A stretch of 64,000 bases of DNA from Tomocerus qinae (lineage: Eukaryota > Arthropoda > Collembola > Entomobryomorpha > Tomoceridae): contig CM034550.1 of assembly GCA_020055645.1 (NCBI GenBank), positions 16,939,001 to 17,003,000 on the forward strand, read 5' to 3'. A program made the translations under genes and the position numbers. The notes beneath the pieces were generated by a model, which searched no databases, was not told the DNA's origin, and worked only from the letters and a program-made list of their open reading frames with translations. Positions 1-11,798 of this stretch are shown here, piece after piece; positions within the stretch are counted from its first letter, which is position 1, and each line of letters opens with the position of its first letter.

Positions 1-2399
1 TTCACTAAATGATTCGATATTTAGAGCAATTTCACATGTAATTTGGCCGTTTTATTGCTATAATAATACAGAATTAATTTATTATTAGTAAAATGAAATT
101 AATTATATCAAACTACTGCTACTTTTTGAATAGTGCATAATCGTTTAATGAGCTTATAAAAATTTATTTTACTGGGTACTTTCTAGGTTTAGTTATGCTT
201 CGATAGGAAAACGAAATTTAGTATTTGAATCCAATGATTTAGATTAACTATGTAAATCGTTATTTAGAGCATTTTCATGTGTAAATTAACTGGTTGACTA
301 CGATAAAATTCCGTATTTAATCAATCATAAGGAATTGAAAATAAATTGTATGAACCTACTGATAAATTTAGAATAGTGCATAATCGTTTAATGAGCTTAT
401 AAATATTTATTTTGCTGGGTACTTTCTAGGTTTAGTTATGCTCGATAGGAAAACGAAAGTTAGCATTTGAATCCAATTATTTAGATTCACTAAATGTTTC
501 GATATTTAGAGCATTTTCATGTGTAAATTAACTGGTTGACTACGATAAAAATCCGTATTTAATCAATCATAAGGAATTGAAAATAAATTGTATGAACCTA
601 CTGCTAAATTTAGAATAGTGCATAATCGTTTAATGAGCTTATAAATATTTATTTTGCTGGGTACTTTCTAGGTTTAGTTATGCTCGATAGGAAAACGAAA
701 GTTAGCATTTGAATCCAATTATTTAGATTCACTAAATGTTTCGATATTTAGAGCATTTTCATGTGTAAATTAACTGGTTGCCTACGATAAACATCCGGCT
801 TAAATCAATCATAAGGAATAGAAAATAAATTGTATGAACCTACTGCTATATTTTGAATAGTGCATAATCGTTTAATGAGCTTATAAATATTTATTTTACT
901 GGGTACTTTCTAGGTTTAGTTATGCTTCGATAGGAAAACGAAATTTAGTATTTGAATCCAATGATTTAGATTAACTATGTAAATCGATATTTAGAGGATT
1001 TTCATGTGTAAATTAACTGGTTGACTACGATAAAAATCCGTATTTAATCAATAAAAGGGAATAGAAAATAAATTGTATGAACCTACTGCTAAATTTTGAA
1101 TAGTGCATAATCGTTTAATGAGCGTATAAATATTTATTTTGCTGGGTACTTTGTAGGTTTAGTTATCCTTCGATAGGAAAACGAAAGTTAGTATTTGAAT
1201 CAAATGATTTAGAACAACTGTGTAAATCGTTATTTAGAGGATTTTCATGTGTAAATTAACTGGTTGACTACGATAAAAATCCGGATTTAATCAATCAAAG
1301 GGAATAGAAAATAAATTGTATGAACCTACTGCTAAATTTTGAATAGTGCATAATCGTTTAATGAGCGTATAAATATTTATTTTGCTGGGTACTTTCTAGG
1401 TTTAGTTATGCTTCGATAGAAAAACGAAAGTTAGTATTTGAATCCAATGATTTAGATTAACTATGTAAATCGATATTTAGAGCATTTTCATGTGTAAATT
1501 AACTGGTTGACTACGATAAAAATCCGGATTTAATCAATCATTAGGAATAGAAAATAAATTGTATGAACCTACTGCTAAATTTTGAGTAACGCATAATCGT
1601 TTAATGAGCTTATAAATATTTTAGTTCTTGGGTACTTTCTAGGTTTAGTTATGCTTCGATAGGAAAACGAAATTTAGTATTTGAATCCAATGATTTAGAT
1701 TAACTATGTAAATCGATATTCAGAGCCTTTTTATGTGTAAATTAACTGTTTGACTACGATAAAAATCCGGATTTAATCAATCATAGAGAATAGAAAATAA
1801 ATTGTATGAACCTACTGCTAAATTTTTGAATATTGCATAATCGTTTAATGAACTTATAAATATTTTGTTTGCTGGGTACTTTCTAGGTTTAGTTATGCTT
1901 CGATAGGAGAACGAAATTTAGTATTTGAATCCAATGATTTAGATTAACTATGTACATCGTTATTTAGAGCATTTTCATGTGTAAATTAACTGGTTGACTA
2001 CGATAAAAATCGGGATTTAATCAATAATAAGGAATAGAAAATAAATTGTATGAACCTACTGCTAAATTTAGAATAGTGCATAATCGTTTAATGAGCTAAT
2101 AAATGTTTATTTTGCTGGGTACTTTCTAGGTTTAGTTATGCTTCGATAGGAAAACGAAAGTTAGTATTTGAATCCAATGATATAGATTAACTATGTAAAT
2201 CGATATTTAGAGCATTTTCATGTGTAAATTAACTGGTTGCCTACGGTAAACATCCGGCTTGAATCAATCATAAGGAATAGAAAATAAATTGTATGAACCT
2301 ACTGCTATATTTTGAATAGTGCATAATCGTTTAATGAGCTTATAAATATTTATTTTTCTGGGTACTTTCTAGGTTTAGTTATGCTTCGATAGGAAATCG

Positions 2400-4672
2400 A
2401 AAGTTAGCCTTTAAATCCAATTATTTAGATTCACTAAATGTTTCGATATTTAGAGCAATTTCACATGCAATTTGGCCGTTCTATTGCTATAATAATACGG
2501 AATTAATTTATTATTAGTAATATAAAATTAATTATATCAAACTACTGCTAAATTTTTGATAGTGTTTAATCGTTTAATGAGCTTATAAAAATTTATTTTG
2601 CTGGGTACTTTCTAGGTTTAGTTATGCTTCGATAGGAGAACGAAATTTAGTATTTGAATCCAATGATTTAGATTAACTATGTACATCGTTATTTAGAGCA
2701 TTTTCATGTGTAAATTAACTGGTTGACTACGATAAAAATCGGGATTTAATCAATCATAAGGAATAGAAAATAAATTGTATGAACCTACTGCTAAATTTAG
2801 AATAGTGCATAATCGTTTAATGAGCTAATAAATGTTTATTTTACTGGGTACTTTCTAGGTTTAGTTATGCTTCGATAGGAAAACGAAAGTTAGTATTTTA
2901 ATCCAATGATATAGATTAACTATGTAAATCGATATTTAGAGCATTTTCATGTGTAAATTAACTGGTTGCCTACGATAAACATCCGGCTTAAATCAATCAT
3001 AAGGAATAGAAAATAAATTGTATGAACCTACTGCTATATTTTGAATAGTGCATAATCGTTTAATGAGCTTATAAATATTTATTTTACTGGGTACTTTCTA
3101 GGTTTAGTTATGCTTCGATAGGAAATCGAAAGTTAGCCTTTAAATCCAATTATTTAGATTCACTAAATGTTTCGATATTTAGAGCAATTTCACATGCAAT
3201 TTGGCCGTTCTATTGCTATAATAATACGGAATTAATTTATTATTAGTAATATAAAATTAATTATATCAAACTACTGCTAAATTTTTGATAGTGTTTAATC
3301 GTTTAATGAGCTTATAAAAATTTATTTTGCTGGGTACTTTCTAGGTTTAGTTATGCTTCGATAGGAGAACGAAATTTAGTATTTGAATCCAATGATTTAG
3401 ATTAACTATGTACATCGTTATTTAGAGCATTTTCATGTGTAAATTAACTGGTTGACTACGATAAAAATCGGGATTTAATCAATCATAAGGAATAGAAAAT
3501 AAATTGTATGAACCTACTGCTAAATTTAGAATAGTGCATAATCGTTTAATGAGCTAATAAATGTTTATTTTACTGGGTACTTTCTAGGTTTAGTTATGCT
3601 TCGATAGGAAAACGAAAGTTAGTATTTTAATCCAATGATATAGATTAACTATGTAAATCGATATTTAGAGCATTTTCATGTGTAAATTAACTGGTTGCCT
3701 ACGGTAAACATCCGGCTTGAATCAATCATAAGGAATAGAAAATAAATTGTATGAACCTACTGCTATATTTTGAATAGTGCATAATCGTTTAATGAGCTTA
3801 TAAATATTTATTTTTCTGGGTACTTTCTAGGTTTAGTTATGCTTCGATAGGAAATCGAAAGTTAGCCTTTAAATCCAATTATTTAGATTCACTAAATGTT
3901 TCGATATTTAGAGCAATTTCACATGCAATTTGGCCGTTCTATTGCTATAATAATACGGAATTAATTTATTATTAGTAATATAAAATTAATTATATCAAAC
4001 TACTGCTAAATTTTTGATAGTGTTTAATCGTTTAATGAGCTTATAAAAATTTATTTTGCTGGGTACTTTCTAGGTTTAGTTATGCTTCGATAGGAGAACG
4101 AAATTTAGTATTTGAATCCAATGATTTAGATTAACTATGTACATCGTTATTTAGAGCATTTTCATGTGTAAATTAACTGGTTGACTACGATAAAAATCGG
4201 GATTTAATCAATCATAAGGAATAGAAAATAAATTGTATGAACCTACTGCTAAATTTAGAATAGTGCATAATCGTTTAATGAGCTAATAAATGTTTATTTT
4301 ACTGGGTACTTTCTAGGTTTAGTTATGCTTCGATAGGAAAACGAAAGTTAGTATTTTAATCCAATGATATAGATTAACTATGTAAATCGATATTTAGAGC
4401 ATTTTCATGTGTAAATTAACTGGTTGCCTACGATAAACATCCGGCTTAAATCAATCATAAGGAATAGAAAATAAATTGTATGAACCTACTGCTATATTTT
4501 GAATAGTGCATAATCGTTTAATGAGCTTATAAATATTTATTTTACTGGGTACTTTCTAGGTTTAGTTATGCTTCGATAGGAAATCGAAAGTTAGCCTTTA
4601 AATCCAATTATTTAGATTCACTAAATGTTTCGATATTTAGAGCAATTTCACATGTAATTTGGCCGTTCCATA
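2400..4672. repeat. Higher-order repeat block A (trimer, ~729 bp period)
   Basis: Inside the satellite a divergent monomer with the marker TTTGGCCGTTCTATTGC starts at 2471, 3200 and 3929, then at about 4658 in a copy that has lost roughly 45 bp. The spacing is 729 bp, three monomers. Adjacent 729 bp blocks look nearly identical over their length, whereas neighbouring monomers inside a block differ clearly. That is the signature of recent homogenisation at the trimer level. Confidence 0.88.
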
Positions 4673-4689
4673 AAATTAATTATATCAAA

Positions 4690-6170
4690 CTACTGCTAAA
4701 TTTTGGATAGTGTTTAATCGTTTAATGAGATTATAAAAATTTATTTTGTTTGGTACTTTCTAGGTTTAGTTATGCTTCGATAGGAAAACGAAATTTAGTA
4801 TTTGACACCAATGATTTAGATTAACTATGTAAATCGTTATTTAGAGCATTTTCATGTGTAAATTAACTGGTTGACTACGATAAAAATCCGGATTTAATCA
4901 ATTATAGGGAATAGAAAATAAATTGTATGAACCTTATGCTATATTTTGAATAGTGCATAATCGTTTAATGAGCTCATAATTGTTTATTTTGGTGGGTACT
5001 TCCTAGCTTTAGTTATGCTCGATAGGAAAACGAAAGTTAGCATTTGAATCCAAATTATTTAGATTCACTAAATGTTTTGATATTTAGAGCATTTTCATGT
5101 GTAAATTAACTGGTTGACTACGATAAAAATCCGGATTTAATCAATTATAGGGAATAGAAAATAAATTGTATGAACCTACTGCAAAATTTGTATAGTGCAT
5201 AATCGTTTAATGAGCTTATAAATATTTATTTTGCTGGGTACTTTCTAGGTTTAGTTATGCTTCGATAGGAAAACGAAATTTAGTATTTGAATCCAATGAT
5301 TTAGATTAACTATGTGAATCGTTATTTAGAGCATTTTCATGTGTAAATTAACTGGTTGACTACGATAAAAATCCGGATTTAATCAATCATAAGGAATAGA
5401 AAATAAATTGTATGAACCTACTGCTAAATTTTGAATAGTGCATAATCGTTTAATGAGATTATAAAAATTTATTTTGTTTGGTACTTTCTAGGTTTAGTTA
5501 TGCTTCGATAGGAAAACAAAATTTAGTATTTGACACCAATGATTTAGATTAACTATGTAAATCGTTATTTAGAGCATTTTCATGTGTAAATTAACTGGTT
5601 GACTACGATAAAAATCCGGATTTAATCAATTATAGGGAATAGAAAATAAATTGTGTGAACCTTATGCTATATTTTGAATAGTGCATAATCGTTTAATGAG
5701 CTCATAATTGTTTATTTTGGTGGGTACTTCCTAGCTTTAGTTATGCTCGATAGGAAAACGAAAGTTAGCATTTGAATCCAATTATTTAGATTCACTAAAT
5801 GTTTTGATATTTAGAGCATTTTCATGTGTAAATTAACTGGTTGACTACGATAAAAATCCGGATTTAATCAATTATAGGGAATAGAAAATAAATTGTATGA
5901 ACCTACTGCAAAATTTTGTATAGTGCATAATCGTTTAATGAGCTTATAAATATTTATTTTGCTGGGTACTTTCTAGGTTTAGTTATGCTTCGATAGGAAA
6001 ACGAAATTTAGTATTTGAATCCAATGATTTAGATTAACTATGTGAATCGTTATTTAGAGCATTTTCATGTGTAAATTAACTGGTTGACTACGATAAAAAT
6101 CCGGATTTAATCAATCATAAGGAATAGAAAATAAATTGTATGAACCTACTGCTAAATTTTGAATAGTGCA
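4690..6170. repeat. Higher-order repeat block B (a second ~728 bp trimer)
   Basis: A different three-monomer combination is repeated twice. Markers TTTGACACCAATG (about 4801 and 5529) and the variant TTTATTTTGTTTGGTAC (about 4740 and 5468) are each ~728 bp apart. It shares the monomer length of block A but not its divergent TTTGGCCG monomer, so two trimer types have been amplified side by side. Confidence 0.8.
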
Positions 6171-6966
6171 TAATCGTTTAATGAGCTTATAAATATTTAT
6201 TTTGCTGGGTACTTTCTAGGTTTAGTTATGCTTCGATAGGAAAACGAAATTTAGTATTTGAGTCCAATGATTTAGAACAACTATGTAAATCGTTATTTAG
6301 AGCATTTTAATGTGTAAATTAACTGGTTGATTACGATAAAAATCCGGATTTAATCAATCATAAGGAATAGAAAATAAATTGTATGAACCTACTGCTAAAT
6401 TTTGAATAGTGCATAATCGTTTAATGAGCTTATAAAAATTTATTTTGCTTGGTAGTTTCTAGGTTTAGTTATGCTTCGATAGGAAAACGAAATTTAGTAT
6501 TTGAATCCAATGATTTAGAACAACTATGTAAATCGTTATTTAGAGCATTTTATTGTGTAAATTAACTGGTTGATTACGATAAAAATCCGGATTTAATCAA
6601 TCATAAGGAATAGAAAATAAATTGTATGAACCTACTTCTAAATCTTGAATAGTGCATAATCGTTTAATGAGCTTATAAATATTTATTTTGCTGGGTACTT
6701 TCTAGGTTTAGTTATGCTTCGATAGGAAAACGAAAGTTAGTATTTGAATCCAATGATTTAGATTAACTATGTAAATCGATATTTAGAGCATTTTCATGTG
6801 TTAATTAACTGGTTGATTACGATAAAAATCCGGATTTAATAATCATCAGTAATAGAAAATAAATTGCATGAACCTGCTGGTAAATTTTGAATAGTGCATA
6901 ATCGTTTAATGAGCTTATAAATATTAAATTGTTGGGAACTTTCTAGGTTTATTTTTGCTTCGATAT

Positions 6967-7318
6967 GAAGTGTCAACATAAGATTTTACTGCTTCCAAAA
7001 GTGTCAACATAATGTTTTACTGCTTCTCAAAAGTGTCAACATAGTGTTTTACTGCTTCTAGATGTGTCACCATAGGTATTCATTGCTATTAAATGTGTCA
7101 ACATAGGTATTCATTGCTATTAAATGTGTCAACATAGGTATTCATTGCTATTAAATGTGTCAACATAGGTATTCATTGCTATTAAATGTGTCAACATAGG
7201 TATTTATTGCTATTAAATGTGTCAACATAGGTATTCATTGCTATTAAATGTGTCAATATATGGTTTATCTGCTGCTAAAATTGTCATCATTAGGTTTTAC
7301 TGCTTCCAGAAGATCTAC
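6967..7318. repeat. ~30 bp minisatellite (GTGTCAACATAGGTATTC type)
   Basis: About eleven units built on AAGTGTCAACATAGG followed by TATTCATTGCTATTA or TTTTACTGCTTCTAG. The six central units are virtually identical. The array begins directly inside a satellite monomer (after GCTTCGATATG). The same minisatellite recurs at 14041-14575 and 29745-29905, so it is part of a dispersed element. Confidence 0.93.
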
Positions 7319-7405
7319 ATGGGTAAAATGAGGAGTGGACACACACACGCTCACACATACATACATGCACCATGAAATTATAAAATATAGTATATAGATT
7401 GAAAT
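7319..7405 (+). mobile_element. Tail of minisatellite-bearing element
   Basis: A GTGGACACACACAC stretch with ACATACATACATG microsatellite, then GAAATTATAAAATATAGTATA. The same order, minisatellite then GGACACACA then GGAAATTA...ATATAGTATAGAT, is seen at 14575-14667 and 29918-29974, suggesting a conserved element end. Confidence 0.6.
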
Positions 7406-7429
7406 ATGCAAGTTTAACTATAAAAGTGA

Positions 7430-7836
7430 ATATAAATGCGAAATAGATTTATTTCCGTCCTCTAATAGTTATTTTCGGGTTTTATTTGCTTTACTATAAA
7501 ATCTTAAATTTGGTAGAAGCGGGGTGAAATATTTTATACAATCAGCCTAACAATTTATAGGAAACGCAATTGAACTTTTCAATGCCCATATTTCACTTTG
7601 ACTATCAAAATGAAGACAAGTGAGCGCGCGGCATCTCGGCAGCCAATGGACCAATGTATCCCAAAATCAACAGGGATTGTCACTAGTCCAAAGGCATTGT
7701 TTTTGAAAAGTTTGGTTAACTTCCGTTGTTGCGTTCGAAAGTTATCGTGTGTACGGACGGACGGACGGACGGACGGACGGACGTACGAACAGACTGTGAG
7801 ATTCTATAAGCTGCCTTATTCAGGCGAACTAATTAC
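7430..7836 (-). mobile_element. DINE-1/Helentron-like 5' part, reversed
   Basis: Reverse orientation of the unit whose 5' end reads AGCTCGCCTGAATAAGGC: here CTTATTCAGGCGAAC lies at the right, preceded by a (GGAC)n run at 7757-7783 and by the conserved TTTGACTATCAAAATGAAG block. The 82-codon frame within is repeat-derived and not a gene. Confidence 0.7.
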
Positions 7837-7924
7837 TTATTCGTAATTAAAGTACATAGTTTGTGCATAAGGTGAATAATAATTGTTCTCTCGGTCTTAT
7901 TCCACCTTCATATACAACTAACAG

Positions 7925-8139
7925 AAAATCAAAATAGATTAATGTTGACCATGAAAATCAACAGAAAATCAAACTTGATTAATGTTGACTATGAAAATCA
8001 ACAGAAAATTGACCTTTTTGCCAAGTTTGGTCAAATTCCGTCAATTCCTTCGGGAGTTATCGTGGGGACAAACTTGGTGTAGTTTCATCGCGCGGACGGA
8101 CAGACTGTGCCATTCTATATAGCTCGTCAGGCGAGCTAA
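7925..8139 (-). mobile_element. Second reversed Helentron-like fragment with minisatellite units
   Basis: Two units of the ~37 bp minisatellite (TTGACTATGAAAATCAACAG) followed by the conserved CTTCGGGAGTTATCGTGG and CGCGCGGACGGACAGACTGTG blocks, ending CGTCAGGCGAGCTAAAAA, the reverse complement of the family's 5' terminus. Confidence 0.7.
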
Positions 8140-8144
8140 AAATC

Positions 8145-9239
8145 GGGTCGGTTTTGTATTATTATTTCAAACCAACTTCCAACACAATGGACACAATGGA
8201 AACAATGAAACACCATCACTAATTGGATCGAAGTTCTATCTTCAATATACCGAACGCAGATTTTAATACACAATCTCACACACAAAGTTCCAATGCAATC
8301 ACTCTATAATATAATCGTGTTGTTCGAGTTGCGCAGTGAAAAATTCCGTAGGGATGCATGTTTATATCATCGTATGTAATATGGTAACCCCCAACAAGTT
8401 CGTGTATATTTCATAACCAAGCAGTTCATGCGTTATATGTATGCAAATATTTCCAGCTTTCGGTTCGCTTAAGGTTTCTATTATTTCATGTGCGGGAAAC
8501 TTTAAAATTTGTTCATTTACATTATTGAAATTCTGATACAAGACAATACACTTGACAACTGGCAAGTACCTCCTCCCTGTCCGGAGATACGGACAGTTTT
8601 CTAAAACAAAAGTCTCTATACCTAACAATGTAAAAATCACTACCTCAGACGCCGACCCACTGTGAAAGGTTCAATTAGAAAAAGCTATGCATCTGAACTA
8701 CTTTTGTCATCCTTATGTGTGTGTGGTGTAAAATAAATAGATATTTAGGGACAAACTAAAGAGGATGCTTGCGAATTACGGTCGGGTTCTACCTCAAATC
8801 GGTCTACTTTTAAATAGTTATGATAATAAGTGAAGTGAAATACAGTGGGAAATGATTTGGGTTTTATGGACAGATTGAAGTGTCCTTTTATTTAAGCTTC
8901 ACGGGTTCAATACAACAATAGGAAATAGTGAGATGAATATTGGTGAGAAATATTAGGTAGGAGAGAAGAGAGATCCAGAGAGTATTCCTCTAGAGCAAAG
9001 GTGTGGAGAGAGAGAAAGTCGGCGGCAAACTCTGGCGAGATCCCGCACTGCTCACTGTTTATATAGACTCCACTCGTCTGTCCACTCCAACTCAATTACA
9101 CAGAGGTTCATTGATTTCCCTCGAGTGTCATTAAAATACATTGGATTTTGTTCATGAAATCCTGGACTGTCTAGACAGTACCTATTATTCACTCGTACAT
9201 GAATTCTCTTACGCAATACCTATTATGCGTGTACATTCA
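8145..9239. other. No gene seen
   Basis: AT-rich unique-looking sequence. Short frames occur on both strands (for example 8362-8640 minus) but show no family similarity I recognise, no adjacent splice-consistent exons and no compositional shift. Confidence 0.5.
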
Positions 9240-9313
9240 AGTTAGTGTACTCCTATAATTATATTGTCACACTTTCTTCTCATCGTACAGTATTGCCCCC
9301 GGAATACACACTA

Positions 9314-9343
9314 CAAAAGGTGCACGGAGGAGTTTTGCTCAGA
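9314..9343 (+). repeat. Left TIR of DD41D element
   Basis: Thirty bases, an exact reverse complement of 10584-10613. Preceded by the TA target duplication. Confidence 0.95.
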
Positions 9344-9460
9344 TAAAGTACTGATTTATTTACCGCCACCGGTACTTTTAAACATTTTACCTCAAGTGTA
9401 CGTCAAGACCACAGTTCAATTCACTTAGTAAAAATAAAAAATCGAAAAAAACATTAAAGC

Positions 9461-10564
9461 ATGCCAAAAAAAATACCCCCTGAAGTAGAGGGTATGATTA
9501 AAGCTCTTTCCGCCGCTAAATTCAGTTCCAGAATCATTGTGAAGAAACTTAGAGAAGATAATATCACTGTTTCACAACGAACTGTGTGTAATGTACTGAA
9601 AAATATTGGTAAACGAAGAACGGCCAAAGTATTGGGACTGCCATCACCAGTTAAACAAATTGCCCCCAAAGTAGTAACAAGTGCTATAATTAAAAAGGTT
9701 GATGTATTGACAAAAAGAGAAAATCCCCCCAGCCAAAGAGAAATTGCCCGTATAGTAAAAGTGTCGGCAACTACCGTACGCAGCATAATTGGTAAGTTGG
9801 GCAAAACAGTCCGAAGAAAAACCCGGGTCCATAAGTTAACCCCAAAGCATATACAGAATCGAAAGACGAATTGCCGGAAGCTTTATGAAAAATGGATTTC
9901 AGCAAAAAAGTGGGAATACGTTGTTACATTGGACGAAGCTATGTTCGGGCTACACAACACAAATGGTAAAAGAAAAATATGCTACGTTCCAAAAGGGAAA
10001 ACCATCCCCGATGATTGGGTAGTTGACAAAGACAACTTTTTTACCACTTTCATGGTCATTGGTGCTGTAAGTGGCCGTGGAACCCTACCATTAATTCGGG
10101 TACCAAAGAAAGTGAAAGTCAACGCCGAATGGTACATAGAGAAGGTCCTGAAGCCATTACTTGAAAATGAAATACCTAAAATTTACCCTGGGGAGTTAAG
10201 TAAAGTGAAAATTCACCATGATGCAGCAACTAGCCACACAGCGAGGAAAACCATCGCCTACGCGACAGACTTACAAAGAAGAACAGGTATAACTATATTA
10301 GAAAATTCCCTGATACCGGTAAAATCTCCTGACACCAGTCCCATGGACTTCTTTGGCTTTGGATATTTAAAGAGAAGACTTTTTGCAAGGAAACCAAAGT
10401 GCATGGAAGGGGTTTGGAAAGTCCTAAATGAAGAGTGGAAGAAGATCGACATAAATTTGGTGACAAAAGTGTTTGAGACATGGAAAAGGCGACTTCGTCT
10501 GGTTCCCCAGAAAGGTGGAAAACACATTGAAAATACCAAAGACATTCATCGACGGTATAAATGA
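9461..10564 (+). CDS. DD41D Tc1/mariner transposase, 367 aa, intact
   Basis: Cut-and-paste transposase that would bind the flanking 30 bp TIRs and integrate at TA. The N-terminus shows two helix-turn-helix-like segments: residues ~5-50 (KFSSRIIVKKLREDN...SQRTVCNVLK) and ~85-115 (SQREIARIVKVSATTVRSI). The catalytic triad is visible: D158 in VVTLDEAMF, D254 in KIHHDAATSH and D296 in SPDTSPMDFF. The last two are separated by 41 residues, which gives DD41D, the signature of the rosa/Visitor-type branch rather than classic mariner (DD34D) or Tc1 (DD34E). Length is normal for the superfamily. The start at 9461 follows a purine-rich leader and sits 147 bp inside the left TIR; the stop lies 19 bp before the right TIR. 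No frameshift or internal stop is seen. The branch name is inferred from spacing alone. Confidence 0.93.
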   Translation: MPKKIPPEVEGMIKALSAAKFSSRIIVKKLREDNITVSQRTVCNVLKNIGKRRTAKVLGLPSPVKQIAPKVVTSAIIKKVDVLTKRENPPSQREIARIVKVSATTVRSIIGKLGKTVRRKTRVHKLTPKHIQNRKTNCRKLYEKWISAKKWEYVVTLDEAMFGLHNTNGKRKICYVPKGKTIPDDWVVDKDNFFTTFMVIGAVSGRGTLPLIRVPKKVKVNAEWYIEKVLKPLLENEIPKIYPGELSKVKIHHDAATSHTARKTIAYATDLQRRTGITILENSLIPVKSPDTSPMDFFGFGYLKRRLFARKPKCMEGVWKVLNEEWKKIDINLVTKVFETWKRRLRLVPQKGGKHIENTKDIHRRYK

Positions 10565-10583
10565 GGTGAAAAAATTTTTGTCA

Positions 10584-10613
10584 TCTGAGCAAAACTCCTC
10601 CGTGCACCTTTTG
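10584..10613 (-). repeat. Right TIR of DD41D element
   Basis: Thirty bases, an exact reverse complement of the left TIR, followed by TA at 10614-10615. Confidence 0.95.
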
Positions 10614-10740
10614 TACCTTTATTCATAGCTGGGGCTAGGTCCTGTGACCGGCTAGTATAGTAATAACATATTACTGTAAAAGGAAAAGTAAATGGAGCCC
10701 TGGGATTTCTTTGTAAGTTATTTGGCACGCGAATTTCATT

Positions 10741-11360
10741 GAGTGGTATGAATAAGGTCTACCTTATGCTTTTACTTAAAGTTTTTGAAGTAAAAGGTTC
10801 CTTTGGTATGAATAAAAATATTAGCAATTACTTTTGCTTATGCTTAATCTAGGAGTAAAAGTATTTTCTAATTTTCATGAAGCATTTACTACCGTTAAAA
10901 GTAAATACTACATTTTGGTATGAATAACATCTTGAATTTACTTCTACTTTGAGTATTTGCTTCAAAAATTTGAAGCTTCTCCGATAGCAACTTCACCTTT
11001 TACTTCTCCACGCAAAAGAGTAGGATTAGTAGGATTCACGATTAATTTTCTAAAGTAACTCATAGATAACTCTGACCGGTTACTTATATCCATGACCACG
11101 AAATTGCATTTGTGAATTGAAGAGTATAGGTGTGATTCGTTGCTGGTCTCTGATTGGCTGAGTCATAGTAACCAAATTTTGTTGTGTACAAAATGAGAAG
11201 TAAATACTACAATTGCAAAGTATTTGCTTGACAGTAAAAGTTTTCTTTTATTCATTCGATTTGAAGCAAATGCTTTTGCTTCTACCTTTTACTTCAAGTC
11301 TAGACCTTTTACTTCTACTTTTTACTTTGTAGTAAATACTTATTCTTATTCATACCACTC
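10741..11360. mobile_element. MITE-like element with GAGTGGTATGAATAA TIRs (620 bp)
   Basis: Ends are GAGTGGTATGAATAAG at 10741 and CTTATTCATACCACTC ending at 11360, flanked by ATT on each side (10738-10740 and 11361-11363). The interior is full of short alternating AAGTAAAAG/CTTTTACTT blocks and has no coding capacity. The ATT duplication is 3 bp, as in PIF/Harbinger-type MITEs, but assignment is uncertain. Confidence 0.75.
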
Positions 11361-11399
11361 ATTGTTATTATTTTTGAAGTTGTTTTATGCGAAATAAAC

Positions 11400-11790
11400 A
11401 GTATTCAACAGTGATATTATGCGGTTATCTAGGATAATAGAGGTAGTTGCCAAGACACTTGCCAATAAAATTTTGTGTTTTTCTGAAAACCTTTCAAAAT
11501 TCGCTTATGGAAATTCGGGCTCCCAGGCCTCTATTTACTTTTCCTTGGACAGTAAGAAGGCTCACCACGCATGCCTGCATAGCAACCACAACCACATAGA
11601 CCTTGCTAAATGCATGTTAAATACTGTTTTACATGTGGCTTTATTCCTCCCGAAGGATAAGTCCGATTTTATGAAACTTAAATATTTGGAATCCGTAAGT
11701 ATCGAGAAACACTCGAGGGTTGCTGCATTTTTGATACCATTGTTTTGAATGTTCAAAAAATATCAAATTCCAAAAAAAGTGGATCAGTTT
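11400..11790. repeat. Dispersed repeat related to the 40.6 kb foldback
   Basis: Contains CTGCATAGCAACCACAA and ATGCATGTTAAA, also present near 40.88-40.93 kb and partly near 46.17-46.19 kb. The 109-codon frame at 11419-11748 crosses this repeat and looks incidental. Confidence 0.5.
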
Positions 11791-11798
11791 TCGTTTTA

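Larger units (their letters stand above)
1..6966. repeat. Tandem satellite array, ~242 bp monomer, about 28 copies
   Basis: A long AT-rich monomer recurs head to tail. The anchor GCATAATCGTTTAATGAG is seen at 135, 378, 620, 862, 1105 and 1348, a spacing of 242-243 bp, and recurs at about that interval to ~6900. Each unit also carries GGGTACTTTCTAGG and TTAACTGGTTGAC. Monomers differ by point changes and small indels. The array runs off the left edge, so its full size is unknown. It is non-coding: no long frame exists in it. The first 120 bases belong to a divergent monomer type (marker TTTGGCCGTT) that recurs later. Confidence 0.97.
9314..10613 (+). mobile_element. Complete DD41D Tc1/mariner-superfamily element (1300 bp)
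   Basis: Bounded by perfect 30 bp terminal inverted repeats starting CAAAAGGTGCACGG and ending with its complement CCGTGCACCTTTTG, directly flanked by TA on both sides (9312-9313 and 10614-10615), the expected IS630/Tc1/mariner target duplication. It encloses one uninterrupted transposase frame. Perfect repeats, an open frame and a recognisable empty paralogous site all point to a young insertion. Confidence 0.95.
9240..10665. mobile_element. Older repeat split by the DD41D element
   Basis: The flanks of the mariner-type insertion (about 9240-9313 and 10614-10665) together match, in reverse complement, the continuous sequence at about 26195-26262: GTATTGCCCCCGGAATACAC on one side and GGTCCTGTGACCGG on the other. 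So the transposon landed inside a dispersed repeat, and an uninterrupted copy is available in the same window. Confidence 0.85.

Noticed and set aside
6967-7318. CRISPR-like array (regular ~30 bp units)
   Set aside because: There are no unique spacers: the whole unit repeats, and the context is eukaryotic. It is a minisatellite.
7598-7846. 82-codon ORF and similar frames at 17584-17772 and 21804-21995
   Set aside because: All lie in the conserved 5' block and (GGAC)n run of the Helentron-like family.
9454-9804. Minus-strand ORF opposite the transposase
   Set aside because: Shadow of the DD41D transposase frame.
9314-10613. Classic mariner (DD34D) or Tc1 (DD34E)
   Set aside because: The spacing between the second and third catalytic residues is 41, and the third is Asp.
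11419-11748. 109-codon ORF
   Set aside because: Crosses a dispersed repeat and has no conserved motif.
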